From the NCBI GenBank assembly GCA_945835085.1, contig CAMAIG010000042.1, forward strand, positions 1 through 8,508: a stretch of 8,508 bases of DNA. The letters run 5' to 3'. The stretch comes from an uncultured Ruminococcus sp. (GTDB taxonomy: Bacteria > Bacillota > Clostridia > Oscillospirales > Ruminococcaceae). A model generated the notes under the pieces. It did no database searches. It had not been told where the DNA came from and saw only the letters and a program-made list of their open reading frames with translations. The position numbers and the translations under genes were made by a program. Positions 1 through 6,080 of the stretch are shown one piece after another (the stretch's first letter is position 1; every line of letters begins with the position of its first letter).

Positions 1-2
1 CA

Positions 3-31
3 TTGACTTTATAAATGATTTATGGTAAAAT
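3..31 (+). promoter_or_regulatory. Probable sigma-A promoter of the zinc-ribbon/TPM/ispDF unit
   Basis: A -35 box TTGACT (3-8) and a -10 box TAAAAT (26-31) are separated by exactly 17 bases, placing a start site near base 38 and a leader of about 50 bases before the TTG codon at 91. No other convincing promoter is seen before ispD or ispF, so it probably drives all four genes. The surrounding DNA is very AT-rich, which makes chance -10 matches easier. Confidence 0.6.
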
Positions 32-71
32 AACAATATATTCATAATAAATCGCTATGATTTATAAATCA
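11..71. promoter_or_regulatory. Two AT-rich palindromes around the first promoter (possible operators)
   Basis: ATAAAT-g-ATTTAT (11-23) lies between the -35 and -10 boxes. TGATTTA-TAAATCA (58-71) is a perfect 14-base palindrome in the presumed leader. Both contain TGATTTAT, at 16-23 and 58-65, a spacing of 42 bases or about four helical turns. This layout would suit a dimeric repressor bound on one face of the DNA. It could also be chance in AT-rich sequence, and no regulator gene is in the window. Confidence 0.3.
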
Positions 72-90
72 CGAAACGAGGTGCATTGAT

Positions 91-1155
91 TTGAGTCTGA
101 AAAAATTTGCTTGCCCTTGCTGCGGAGCGGAGCTTACCTTCTCGGCAGAAGCTCAGAAGATGTCCTGCGAATACTGCGGCACAGAGCTTGATGTGGAGGC
201 TGTCGAAGCCCTTTCTTCAAACGAAAAGGCCGATGACTCCATGAACTGGGACAGCTATGACAGCGAAAATTTAACTCCCGAGGACGGCAGCTGTGCATAT
301 GTATGCAACTCCTGCGGTGCCTCCATTGTCGGCGACAAGACCCTTGCGGCTTCCGAGTGCCCCTACTGCGGCAGCCCCGTTATTATGAGCGACAAGGTGG
401 AAGGAATGATGAAGCCCGACTTCATTATCCCCTTCAAGGTCAATAAGGAAAAGGCGGCAGAGCAGTTTAAGAAATTTTGCTCAAAGCGTCCTCTGCTCCC
501 CACGGGCTTTATGAATGACCATAAGATCGAGAGCGTTGAAGGACTTTACGTTCCTTACTGGCTCTTTGACTGCGACTGCGATGCAGATCTCAGGTTCCGT
601 GCGGAAAGAGTTACCCACTGGACAGAGGACAGCTATGATGTTACAAAAACAGATCATTTCCTGCTTCTGAGAAAAGGCTCCATGGGCTTCGATCATGTTC
701 CCGTTGACGGCATTTCAAAGGTGGACAATGAGATAACCGAGGCAGTTGAGCCGTTTGCGACAAAAGAGGCTGTGGATTTTAATTCGGCATATCTTTCGGG
801 CTATCTGGCAGACAGATTTGACGAGGACGCCGAAAGCTGCAAGCCCAGGGCAAATCAGAGAATAAAGCAGAGCGTTATCAATGCCATGGAGCGCACCGCT
901 CTCGGATATGCTTCTGTTCGCTATGAGGACGGAAACGTTATATTCAATGACGGCAAGATACATTATGCCCTCATGCCCATGTGGATAATGACGGCAAAAT
1001 ACAAGGACAAGAAATACACCTTCGCAATGAACGGTCAGACAGGTCGGTTTGTGGGCGAGCTTCCCGTTTCGATGGGAAAATTCTGGGGTATGCTTCTGGG
1101 CATTACCGCAGGACTTACAGCGCTCTTTACCCTTATCGGCATGGCTCTTGCATAA
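91..1155 (+). CDS. Tail-anchored double zinc-ribbon protein (TFIIB-type zinc-ribbon family)
   Basis: A 354-residue protein of unknown role. The start is TTG at 91, preceded by GAGGTG at 78-83; the nearby GTG (81) and TTG (86) run into stops at once. Two zinc ribbons of the CxxCG type are visible: Cys8/Cys11 with Cys26/Cys29, and Cys72/Cys75 with Cys90/Cys93. A long conserved-looking region follows (about 108-325, beginning FIIPFKV and including VEGLYVPYWLFD and YALMPMW). A single hydrophobic helix at about 331-353 ends the protein, so it is probably tail-anchored with the ribbons in the cytoplasm. Related Firmicutes proteins are often annotated as zinc-ribbon proteins, sometimes wrongly as PriA helicase; no helicase motif is present. 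The TPM-domain gene starts 12 bases downstream, and the two probably work together at the membrane (inference). Confidence 0.85.
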   Translation: MSLKKFACPCCGAELTFSAEAQKMSCEYCGTELDVEAVEALSSNEKADDSMNWDSYDSENLTPEDGSCAYVCNSCGASIVGDKTLAASECPYCGSPVIMSDKVEGMMKPDFIIPFKVNKEKAAEQFKKFCSKRPLLPTGFMNDHKIESVEGLYVPYWLFDCDCDADLRFRAERVTHWTEDSYDVTKTDHFLLLRKGSMGFDHVPVDGISKVDNEITEAVEPFATKEAVDFNSAYLSGYLADRFDEDAESCKPRANQRIKQSVINAMERTALGYASVRYEDGNVIFNDGKIHYALMPMWIMTAKYKDKKYTFAMNGQTGRFVGELPVSMGKFWGMLLGITAGLTALFTLIGMALA

Positions 1156-1167
1156 TGGAGGTGCGGT

Positions 1168-1932
1168 ATGAAAAAGATACTTAACGGACTTTTGTCCTTT
1201 GCCGCAGCAGCGGTGATGATGACCTTCGGATGCAGCGTATCCGCCGAAAGCGAGTATAAGGTCTATGACTATGCAGACCTTCTTTCCGACAGCGAGGAGG
1301 CACAGCTGGAGGAAAAGTGTGCAAGGATAGCCGATACATACGGTCACGACATTATTGTTTACACTACAAACACCCTTGACGGCTATTCCGTTGAAAGCTA
1401 TTCGGAGCTGACTGTTACCGATCTGGGAGCAGGCATCAACGGCAGCGGCGCTATTTATGTGGTTTCCATGGAGGACCGTGATTATGACATTTACGCTTTC
1501 GGTCAGATGCAGGACGAGATACTGACCGATTATATCAGAAACGATCTTGCCTCGGAGCTTGCTTCATATCTTACCGACGCAGAGTATTATACCGCATTTG
1601 CGAACTTTGCGGATAACTGTGAGGCTCAGATAGAGGACTTTAATATAAACGGCCCTCACAACCAGGAAAAGCCCTTCGGTATAACCGAGTTTCTGATATG
1701 CCTTGCAATAGCATTCGTGATTGCTCTCATAATCGTACTTATCCTGAAAGCGTCAATGAAAACCACCCGACTTAATTCCGTGGCTGACGATTATATCAGA
1801 GAAGGCAGCTTTGATCTTAAGCTTTCAAGAGATATTTTCCTTTACTCCACAGTTACAAGGGTAAAGAGAGAGAGCAGCTCAGGCTCCGGCGGAGGTTCAA
1901 GCTCAGGGGGACATTCAAGCGGAAAATTCTGA
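1168..1932 (+). CDS. TPM-domain membrane protein with signal peptide and Gly/Ser tail
   Basis: A 254-residue protein of the TPM family (TLP18.3/Psb32/MOLO-1). A Sec signal peptide spans residues 1-26 (KK, a hydrophobic Ala-rich core, then VSA before Glu27). The TPM domain covers about 30-155, with the characteristic YDYADLLS near the start and SGAIYVVSMEDRDYDIYAFG (93-112). A transmembrane helix lies at about 173-194. A basic cytoplasmic segment and a low-complexity Gly/Ser tail (about 236-254) end the protein; such tails are common in this family. Cys22 does not sit in a convincing lipobox (TFGC), so signal peptidase I cleavage is more likely. GGAGG at 1157-1161 is six bases from ATG. TPM domains have been linked to photosystem repair and membrane-complex maintenance in other organisms; the bacterial role is unclear. 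The gene sits 12 bases after the zinc-ribbon gene and 18 before ispD. Confidence 0.88.
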   Translation: MKKILNGLLSFAAAAVMMTFGCSVSAESEYKVYDYADLLSDSEEAQLEEKCARIADTYGHDIIVYTTNTLDGYSVESYSELTVTDLGAGINGSGAIYVVSMEDRDYDIYAFGQMQDEILTDYIRNDLASELASYLTDAEYYTAFANFADNCEAQIEDFNINGPHNQEKPFGITEFLICLAIAFVIALIIVLILKASMKTTRLNSVADDYIREGSFDLKLSRDIFLYSTVTRVKRESSSGSGGGSSSGGHSSGKF

Positions 1933-1950
1933 TAAACGGAAGGAAATTAA

Positions 1951-2628
1951 ATGGAAAAGGTATCTGTAATAATCGCTGCGGCAGGTCACGCAGAAAGAAT
2001 GAACGGCGTGAACAAGCAGCTTGCAATGCTAAAGGGCAAGCCTGTGATAGCTTACTCAATGCTTGCATTTCAGCAGCTGGAGGAGGTAAGGGAGATAATC
2101 TGCTCCGTCCGTGAATGTGACGCCGACATTATCACAAACATCGCCATGGACAACAGCATAAGCAAATTTGCGGGCTGCGCTCCCGGAGGCGAAACAAGGC
2201 AGCAGTCGGTCATAAATGCGCTGAAGCTTGTTTCAAGAGAATCCACACTCATTGCCGTTCACGATGCGGCTCGTCCCTTGGTTGATCCGGAGCATATCCG
2301 CACCTGTATCAATGATGCGGCTGTTTTCGGAGGAGCTGTTCTCGGCGTTCCCGTCAAGGATACCATAAAAAACGTTGACGGAGGTCTTATCACCGACACC
2401 CCTGACCGCAGAAAGCTTTATATAACACAGACACCTCAGATATTCAAGAAAGCGCTGTTCTTCGACGGAGTGAATTTTGCACAGGAGCATGGGCTTGATT
2501 TTACCGATGACTGTCAGATGGCAGAGGCGGTGGGAGTCAAGATAAGCATGACCCTGTCGGACTACAAGAATATCAAGATAACCACCCCCGAGGATATGGC
2601 AATAGCAGAAGCGATAATGAATTTTTAA
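1951..2628 (+). CDS. ispD: 2-C-methyl-D-erythritol 4-phosphate cytidylyltransferase (IspD)
   Basis: This enzyme transfers CMP from CTP to methylerythritol phosphate, giving CDP-methylerythritol in the cytoplasmic MEP (non-mevalonate) isoprenoid pathway. The 225-residue length is normal. Visible family features are the N-terminal nucleotide-binding loop with IIAAAG (7-12), Arg16 and Lys22; VHDAARPLV (about 103-111); the GVPVKDTIK segment; TQTPQIFK; TDDCQMAEA (185-193); and the C-terminal NIKITTPED motif. One deviation: the usual AAGxGxRM reads AAGHAERM, so the second glycine is Ala14, while the catalytic Arg and Lys are kept. GGAAGGAAA at 1938-1946 is the ribosome binding site. The gene is 12 bases upstream of ispF, a classic pairing; here the two are separate genes, not the IspDF fusion seen in some bacteria. 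Confidence 0.96.
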   Translation: MEKVSVIIAAAGHAERMNGVNKQLAMLKGKPVIAYSMLAFQQLEEVREIICSVRECDADIITNIAMDNSISKFAGCAPGGETRQQSVINALKLVSRESTLIAVHDAARPLVDPEHIRTCINDAAVFGGAVLGVPVKDTIKNVDGGLITDTPDRRKLYITQTPQIFKKALFFDGVNFAQEHGLDFTDDCQMAEAVGVKISMTLSDYKNIKITTPEDMAIAEAIMNF

Positions 2629-2640
2629 GGGGATATTTGA

Positions 2641-3141
2641 ATGATACGGATAGGACACGGATATGACGTGCACAAGCTGGTTCCCGGCAGAAAGCTTATT
2701 CTGGGAGGAGCGGAAATACCCTATGCATTTGGGCTTCTGGGTCATTCCGATGCAGATGTGCTTACTCATGCGATAATGGACGCACTTCTCGGTGCCTGTG
2801 CGCTAGGAGATATCGGGCAGCATTTTCCCGACACCGATGCACAGTGGCAGGATGCAGACAGCACCGAGATGCTAAGGGCTGTGATCGGCATGATAAAGGA
2901 AAAGGGCTATTGTGTGGGAAATATTGACGCTACAGTTATCTGTCAGCGTCCCGTGCTTGCTCCCTTTATTCACAATATGCGCCGAAATATCGCAGAGGCT
3001 TGCTCCACGGATATCGGCAATATATCTGTCAAGGCAACTACCGAGGAAAAGCTTGGATTTACGGGAGCGGGTCAGGGAATTGCCGCTCATGCGGTATGCA
3101 CCGTGGTTTCCGAGTTCAGCATTGATATGATAAAGGAATAA
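2641..3141 (+). CDS. ispF: 2-C-methyl-D-erythritol 2,4-cyclodiphosphate synthase (IspF)
   Basis: IspF converts CDP-methylerythritol 2-phosphate to the cyclodiphosphate with release of CMP, two steps after IspD; it normally acts as a homotrimer with a metal in each active site. The protein is 166 residues, slightly longer than the usual 155-160. The metal ligands are visible: Asp9 and His11 in [10 protein letters not shown], and His43 in [29 protein letters not shown] (57-66), the conserved [10 protein letters not shown] (133-142) near the active site, and GIAAHAV complete the family pattern. The ribosome binding site AAGGGG (2627-2632) overlaps the ispD stop codon, which favours translational coupling. 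A terminator follows 16 bases after the TAA, so ispF is the last gene of the unit. The intermediate kinase gene ispE is not in the window. Confidence 0.97.
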   Translation: MIRIGHGYDVHKLVPGRKLILGGAEIPYAFGLLGHSDADVLTHAIMDALLGACALGDIGQHFPDTDAQWQDADSTEMLRAVIGMIKEKGYCVGNIDATVICQRPVLAPFIHNMRRNIAEACSTDIGNISVKATTEEKLGFTGAGQGIAAHAVCTVVSEFSIDMIKE

Positions 3142-3157
3142 TAGATTAAGATAAAAT

Positions 3158-3199
3158 AAGGCTGCTGCAACTTGCTTAATAGTTGCAGCAGCCTTTTTT
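3158..3199. terminator. Bidirectional intrinsic terminator between ispF and metG
   Basis: A perfect 15-bp stem pairs 3158-3172 (AAGGCTGCTGCAACT) with 3181-3195 around an 8-base loop. On the plus strand the GC-rich part is followed by six T (3194-3199). Read on the minus strand, the same stem is followed by TTATTTTAT, so it can end metG transcripts too. It sits in the 64-base gap between two convergent genes, exactly where a shared terminator is expected. Confidence 0.93.
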
Positions 3200-3205
3200 A
3201 TTCTG

Positions 3206-5155
3206 TTATGAAAGCCTTGAGCCGTTGGGGATATCCTTATCCACAAATATGACCTTAGCGTCCTCGCCAACGCTTGCAGCGACGATCATGCCGTTTGACT
3301 CAACTCCGCAGAGCTTTGCGGGAGCAAGATTTGCAACAACTATCACCTTTTTGCCGATAAGGTCCTCGGGAGCATACCACTTAGCTATTCCCGAAACCAC
3401 CTGACGCTCGCCGAAGCCGTCGTCAAGCATGAGCTTCAGAAGCTTCTTTGCCTTGGGTATCTTCTCGCAGGACTTTACCTCTGCGATCCTGAGGTCTGCC
3501 TTGAAGAAATCATCTATGCCGATAGCCTCGGCAATAGGTTCAAGATTTGCACCGTCCTTGTCATCGCCCGAAGCTGCGTCTGCCTGAGCCTGAAGGAGAG
3601 AATTCAGCTCGTCTATCTCCTTTTCAACATCAATTCTCGGGAAAAGCACCTCGCCCTTGGAAACGGTAACATTTGCGGGAAGAACGCCGAATTTACCTGC
3701 ATTCTCATAGGAAACCGCATCGCCTGCCGCACCTATCTGCTCCCATATCTTAGGCATTGTTACAGGCATGAAGGGGGAGAGGAGAACAGAGGAAATTCTG
3801 ATGGATTCCAGGAGATTGTAAAGCACACAGGCAAGACGAGGCTTGTTGCTCTCGTCCTTTGCAAGTACCCAGGGAGCGGTTTCGTCGATATACTTGTTTG
3901 CACGGGAGATAAGCTTGAATATCTCTGCAAGAGCATTGTTAAGGCAGATATTGTCCATGCACTCGTCAACAGAAGCTCTCAGACTCTCAGCCATTGAGAT
4001 AAGCTCGTCGTCCATGGGGTCTGACTGCTTTTCCTCGGGAAGGGTTCCGCCGAAATACTTCTCAGCCATTGCGACTGTTCTTGAAACAAGGTTTCCAAGA
4101 CCGTTTGCAAGGTCGCTGTTTATTCTGCCGATCATGATCTCGTTGGAGAAGTTGCAGTCTGAGCCGTAGGGCATATCACGGAGTATCTGATAACGTACGG
4201 AGTCAACGCCGTAGCGGTCGCTCAGCACAAATGGGTCAACAACGTTTCCGAGGGATTTTGACATCTTGGCACCGTTGAAGGTTATCCAGCCGTGACCGTA
4301 AAGACGCTTTGGCAGAGGAAGCTCCAGCATCATAAGGATTATGGGCCATACGATTGAATGGAAACGTACGATCTCCTTTGCGGTCATGTGGATATCCGCA
4401 GGCCAGTATTTCTCAAAATCATTGTACTCGCCGTTTTCATAGCCCAGAGCGGAGATATAGTTAGTAAGAGCGTCGATCCATACATATACAACGTGTCCCT
4501 CGTCAAAATCAACGGGAATGCCCCATTTGAAGGTTGTCCTTGAAACGCAGAGGTCTTCAAGTCCGGGCTTTATGAAATTGTTAACCATCTCATTAACTCT
4601 TGTCTTTGGCTGGAGATAGTCTGTTTCGGTAAGAAATTTCTCAACCTTGTCGGCAAAATCGGAAAGACGGAGGAAATACGCCTCCTCATCGGCTTCAACG
4701 ACCTCTCTGCCGCAGTCGGGGCATTTTCCGTCAACAAGCTGGGATTCTGTCCAGAAGCTCTCGCAGGGAGTGCAGTACTTGCCTGTGTACTTGCCCTTGT
4801 AGATATAGCCCTTGTCATAGAGCTTGCGGAAGATCTTCTGCACGGTTTCGATATGATAGGGGTCTGTTGTTCTGATGTATCTGTCATAGCTGATGTTCAT
4901 CACAGACCAGAGCTTCTTGAAATTCTCAACGATCTCGTCAACATACTGCTTGGGAGTAACGCCTTTTTCGGCAGCCTTCTGCTCGATCTTCTGACCGTGC
5001 TCGTCGGTGCCTGTGAGGAACATCACATCATAGCCCTGCATTCGCTTGTAGCGGGCAATTGCGTCGCAGGCAACTGTTGTATAGCAGTGACCGATATGGG
5101 GATTGCCCGAAGGATAATAGATCGGTGTGGTAATGTAGAAAGGTTTCTTTGACAT
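3206..5155 (-). CDS. metG: Methionyl-tRNA synthetase with C-terminal tRNA-binding domain
   Basis: This class I synthetase charges tRNA-Met with methionine in the cytoplasm, for both initiation and elongation. It has 649 residues, a usual bacterial length. The HIGH signature is at 20-23 (PHIGHCYTT). A four-cysteine zinc knuckle is at Cys128, Cys131, Cys145 and Cys148, within the connective-peptide insertion. VVYVWIDALTNYIS (about 222-235) belongs to the methionine and adenylate pocket. KMSKS is at 297-301, followed by LGNVVDP. A helical anticodon-binding region comes next, then an acidic linker (about 520-544) and an EMAP/Arc1p-like OB-fold domain (545-649: DFFKADLRIAEV, VVSGIAKWY, NLAPAKLCGVESNGMI), which in other MetRSs binds tRNA and dimerises. 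GGAGG at 5165-5169 lies nine bases from ATG. The gene has its own promoter and converges on ispF. Confidence 0.98.
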   Translation of the reverse strand: MSKKPFYITTPIYYPSGNPHIGHCYTTVACDAIARYKRMQGYDVMFLTGTDEHGQKIEQKAAEKGVTPKQYVDEIVENFKKLWSVMNISYDRYIRTTDPYHIETVQKIFRKLYDKGYIYKGKYTGKYCTPCESFWTESQLVDGKCPDCGREVVEADEEAYFLRLSDFADKVEKFLTETDYLQPKTRVNEMVNNFIKPGLEDLCVSRTTFKWGIPVDFDEGHVVYVWIDALTNYISALGYENGEYNDFEKYWPADIHMTAKEIVRFHSIVWPIILMMLELPLPKRLYGHGWITFNGAKMSKSLGNVVDPFVLSDRYGVDSVRYQILRDMPYGSDCNFSNEIMIGRINSDLANGLGNLVSRTVAMAEKYFGGTLPEEKQSDPMDDELISMAESLRASVDECMDNICLNNALAEIFKLISRANKYIDETAPWVLAKDESNKPRLACVLYNLLESIRISSVLLSPFMPVTMPKIWEQIGAAGDAVSYENAGKFGVLPANVTVSKGEVLFPRIDVEKEIDELNSLLQAQADAASGDDKDGANLEPIAEAIGIDDFFKADLRIAEVKSCEKIPKAKKLLKLMLDDGFGERQVVSGIAKWYAPEDLIGKKVIVVANLAPAKLCGVESNGMIVAASVGEDAKVIFVDKDIPNGSRLS

Positions 5156-5179
5156 GATATCATTCCTCCAAAGTTTTTA

Positions 5180-5264
5180 TGCATCAGCGTGCCGCCGAAG
5201 CCAGATCCTGCAAAGACATTTTTTGTCCGGCACAAAACTATGACTTTTTCGGTAAACCGATGCA
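5180..5264 (-). promoter_or_regulatory. Candidate structured 5' leader of metG
   Basis: The leader from the predicted start site (about 5264) to the metG ATG is about 108 bases. On the minus strand it begins TGCATC, which can pair with GATGCA (5180-5185). Nested inside are GTGCCG (5228-5233) with CGGCAC (5189-5194), and a small GACA/TGTC hairpin (5215-5227). The outer helix closes 11 bases before the GGAGG ribosome binding site. It is not a T-box: it is too short, and I see neither a T-box consensus nor a terminator. The pairings are short, so this stays a candidate. Confidence 0.3.
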
Positions 5265-5270
5265 ATTATT

Positions 5271-5299
5271 ATTATAAACCATTTTTTTTCATTTGTCAC
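5271..5299 (-). promoter_or_regulatory. Sigma-A promoter of metG
   Basis: Read on the minus strand, a -35 box GTGACA (5294-5299) and a perfect -10 box TATAAT (5271-5276) are separated by 17 bases (5277-5293, with an A-tract). The start site would fall near 5264. The promoter lies between the DUF3877-like gene and metG, so metG can be transcribed independently of its upstream neighbour. Confidence 0.75.
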
Positions 5300-5302
5300 T
5301 AT

Positions 5303-5325
5303 TTTTCGGAAAATTTTCCCGAAAA
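5303..5325 (-). other. Palindromic hairpin between the DUF3877-like gene and metG
   Basis: TTTTCGG (5303-5309) pairs with CCGAAAA (5319-5325) around a 9-base loop; GGAAAATTTTCC (5308-5319) is also a perfect palindrome. It lies 30 bases past the DUF3877-like stop codon and just upstream of the metG -35 box. It could be a weak terminator for the upstream gene, but the T-run expected after the stem on the minus strand is missing (ATAG follows). It could instead be a protein-binding site. Confidence 0.35.
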
Positions 5326-5355
5326 CATAGAAAAACATGGATATACACGGTTATG

Positions 5356-5892
5356 TCACATACCAAGGCTTTCAAAATCCTCTTTCGTAAAGCGGTGATA
5401 GCTTATGTGGCAGCCTTCATCGGTGAGGCAGTAGATGAATTCATCGGGAACGCCGTCCTCAAAGCTGACCTTGTAATCAAATTCGCAGTTGTCCTCCATT
5501 TTGGTTACTAAAACATTGTGGGAATGCCTGTGGAAAACTCCCAGCACATCCTCCATGTTGCTGTCATGGCAGCGGACAGTGTTTATCAGCTCATAAATGA
5601 ATTCCTTCTCGCTTATGAGAGAATTGACATAAGCCGTGCCCTTTTCTGAGATAACAAGGGTGAAGATCCCATCCCTTTCGGAAATGCCGATATCTCCCAG
5701 ACGAGGCTCTGCATATGCGGAAAAATCCTTCATTAGAGCCGTCATTTCTGCGACGGTGCATTTCTTCCCCGCAAGCCCGCAAAGGGAACTGAGGGGATAA
5801 TTCAGACTCATGGGATTGTTTTCATATCCTATCTTTATCTGAAATTCCTTTATTACTTCAATAATGTTTCTTTCAAGCCGTTCAAAGCCCAT
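5356..5892 (-). CDS. DUF3877-like protein of unknown function
   Basis: A 178-residue soluble protein with no signal peptide, membrane helix or recognised catalytic motif. The beginning (FERLERNIIEVIKEFQIKIG), the LNYPLSSL segment and the end (YCLTDEGCHISYHRFTKEDF) resemble the Clostridia family I recall as DUF3877; this is from memory, not a search. Predicted features are an amphipathic N-terminal helix, a central mixed region with GDIGISERDGIFTLVIS, and a C-terminal half with FDYKVSFEDGVPDEFIYCLTDEG, likely beta-strands. A cluster of Cys and His (CHDSN, FHRHSHN, GCHISYHRF) could bind metal, but no standard site is evident. GGAGGG (5898-5903) is five bases from ATG, under a perfect consensus promoter. 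It is divergent from the EAL gene and tail-to-head with metG, though metG has its own promoter. Confidence 0.75.
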   Translation of the reverse strand: MGFERLERNIIEVIKEFQIKIGYENNPMSLNYPLSSLCGLAGKKCTVAEMTALMKDFSAYAEPRLGDIGISERDGIFTLVISEKGTAYVNSLISEKEFIYELINTVRCHDSNMEDVLGVFHRHSHNVLVTKMEDNCEFDYKVSFEDGVPDEFIYCLTDEGCHISYHRFTKEDFESLGM

Positions 5893-5927
5893 TTTATCCC
5901 TCCGTTTTTGAATATGCGGTATAAATT

Positions 5928-5956
5928 ATTATAACCTCAGCGATATGATTTGTCAA
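5928..5956 (-). promoter_or_regulatory. Perfect consensus promoter of the DUF3877-like gene
   Basis: On the minus strand TTGACA (5951-5956) and TATAAT (5928-5933) are separated by 17 bases (5934-5950). Both hexamers match the sigma-A consensus exactly. Start site near 5921, giving a leader of about 29 bases with GGAGGG before the ATG at 5892. Such a strong promoter for an unknown gene suggests high expression unless it is repressed. Confidence 0.85.
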
Positions 5957-5981
5957 GAAATGCCCGTGATAACAATAATTG

Positions 5982-6003
5982 CGGTCACTTTTTTTGATGA
6001 CCG
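5982..6003. promoter_or_regulatory. Inverted repeat in the divergent intergenic region (possible operator)
   Basis: CGGTCA (5982-5987) and TGACCG (5998-6003) form a perfect 6-bp inverted repeat with a 10-base T-rich spacer; the outer G5981 and C6005 can extend it past one bulged base. It ends 12 bases before the -35 box of the EAL gene, a position suited to an activator or a divergent regulator. As an RNA hairpin it has no terminator T-run. Apart from this and the two promoters, I see nothing else in the 188-base gap 5893-6080. Confidence 0.35.
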
Positions 6004-6015
6004 AGCCAAAATGTG

Positions 6016-6044
6016 TTGACGTTGGGGCGGATATTTGTTATAAT
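6016..6044 (+). promoter_or_regulatory. Extended -10 promoter of the EAL-domain gene
   Basis: TTGACG (6016-6021), a 17-base spacer (6022-6038) and a perfect TATAAT (6039-6044), with an upstream TG at 6036-6037 forming an extended -10 (TGTTATAAT). Start site near 6051; AGGGAG at 6067-6072 is the ribosome binding site, eight bases before ATG 6081. Confidence 0.85.
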
Positions 6045-6080
6045 TAACTAATAACCTAAATATTGCAGGGAGCATTATTT

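Noticed and set aside
1213..1245. Lipoprotein signal on the TPM protein (Cys22)
   Set aside because: The sequence before Cys22 (TFG) fits the lipobox poorly, while VSA before Glu27 is a good signal peptidase I site.
715..1347. A 210-codon minus-strand open frame
   Set aside because: It lies antisense across the end of the zinc-ribbon gene and the start of the TPM gene, both well supported, and its translation shows no domain; it is a codon-bias shadow.
2233..2769. A 178-codon minus-strand open frame
   Set aside because: Antisense to ispD and the start of ispF, which are certain genes; no ribosome binding site or recognisable product.
2872..3270. A 132-codon minus-strand open frame crossing the terminator
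   Set aside because: It would read through the bidirectional terminator and overlap both ispF and the metG end; no protein features.
5156..5264. T-box or SAM riboswitch upstream of metG
   Set aside because: The leader is only about 108 bases, with no T-box consensus, specifier loop or terminator/antiterminator, and no S-box core that I can see.
5189..5511. Two short plus-strand open frames (5189-5398 and 5293-5511)
   Set aside because: They are antisense to the metG leader and promoter and the end of the DUF3877-like gene, with low-complexity translations and no good ribosome binding site.
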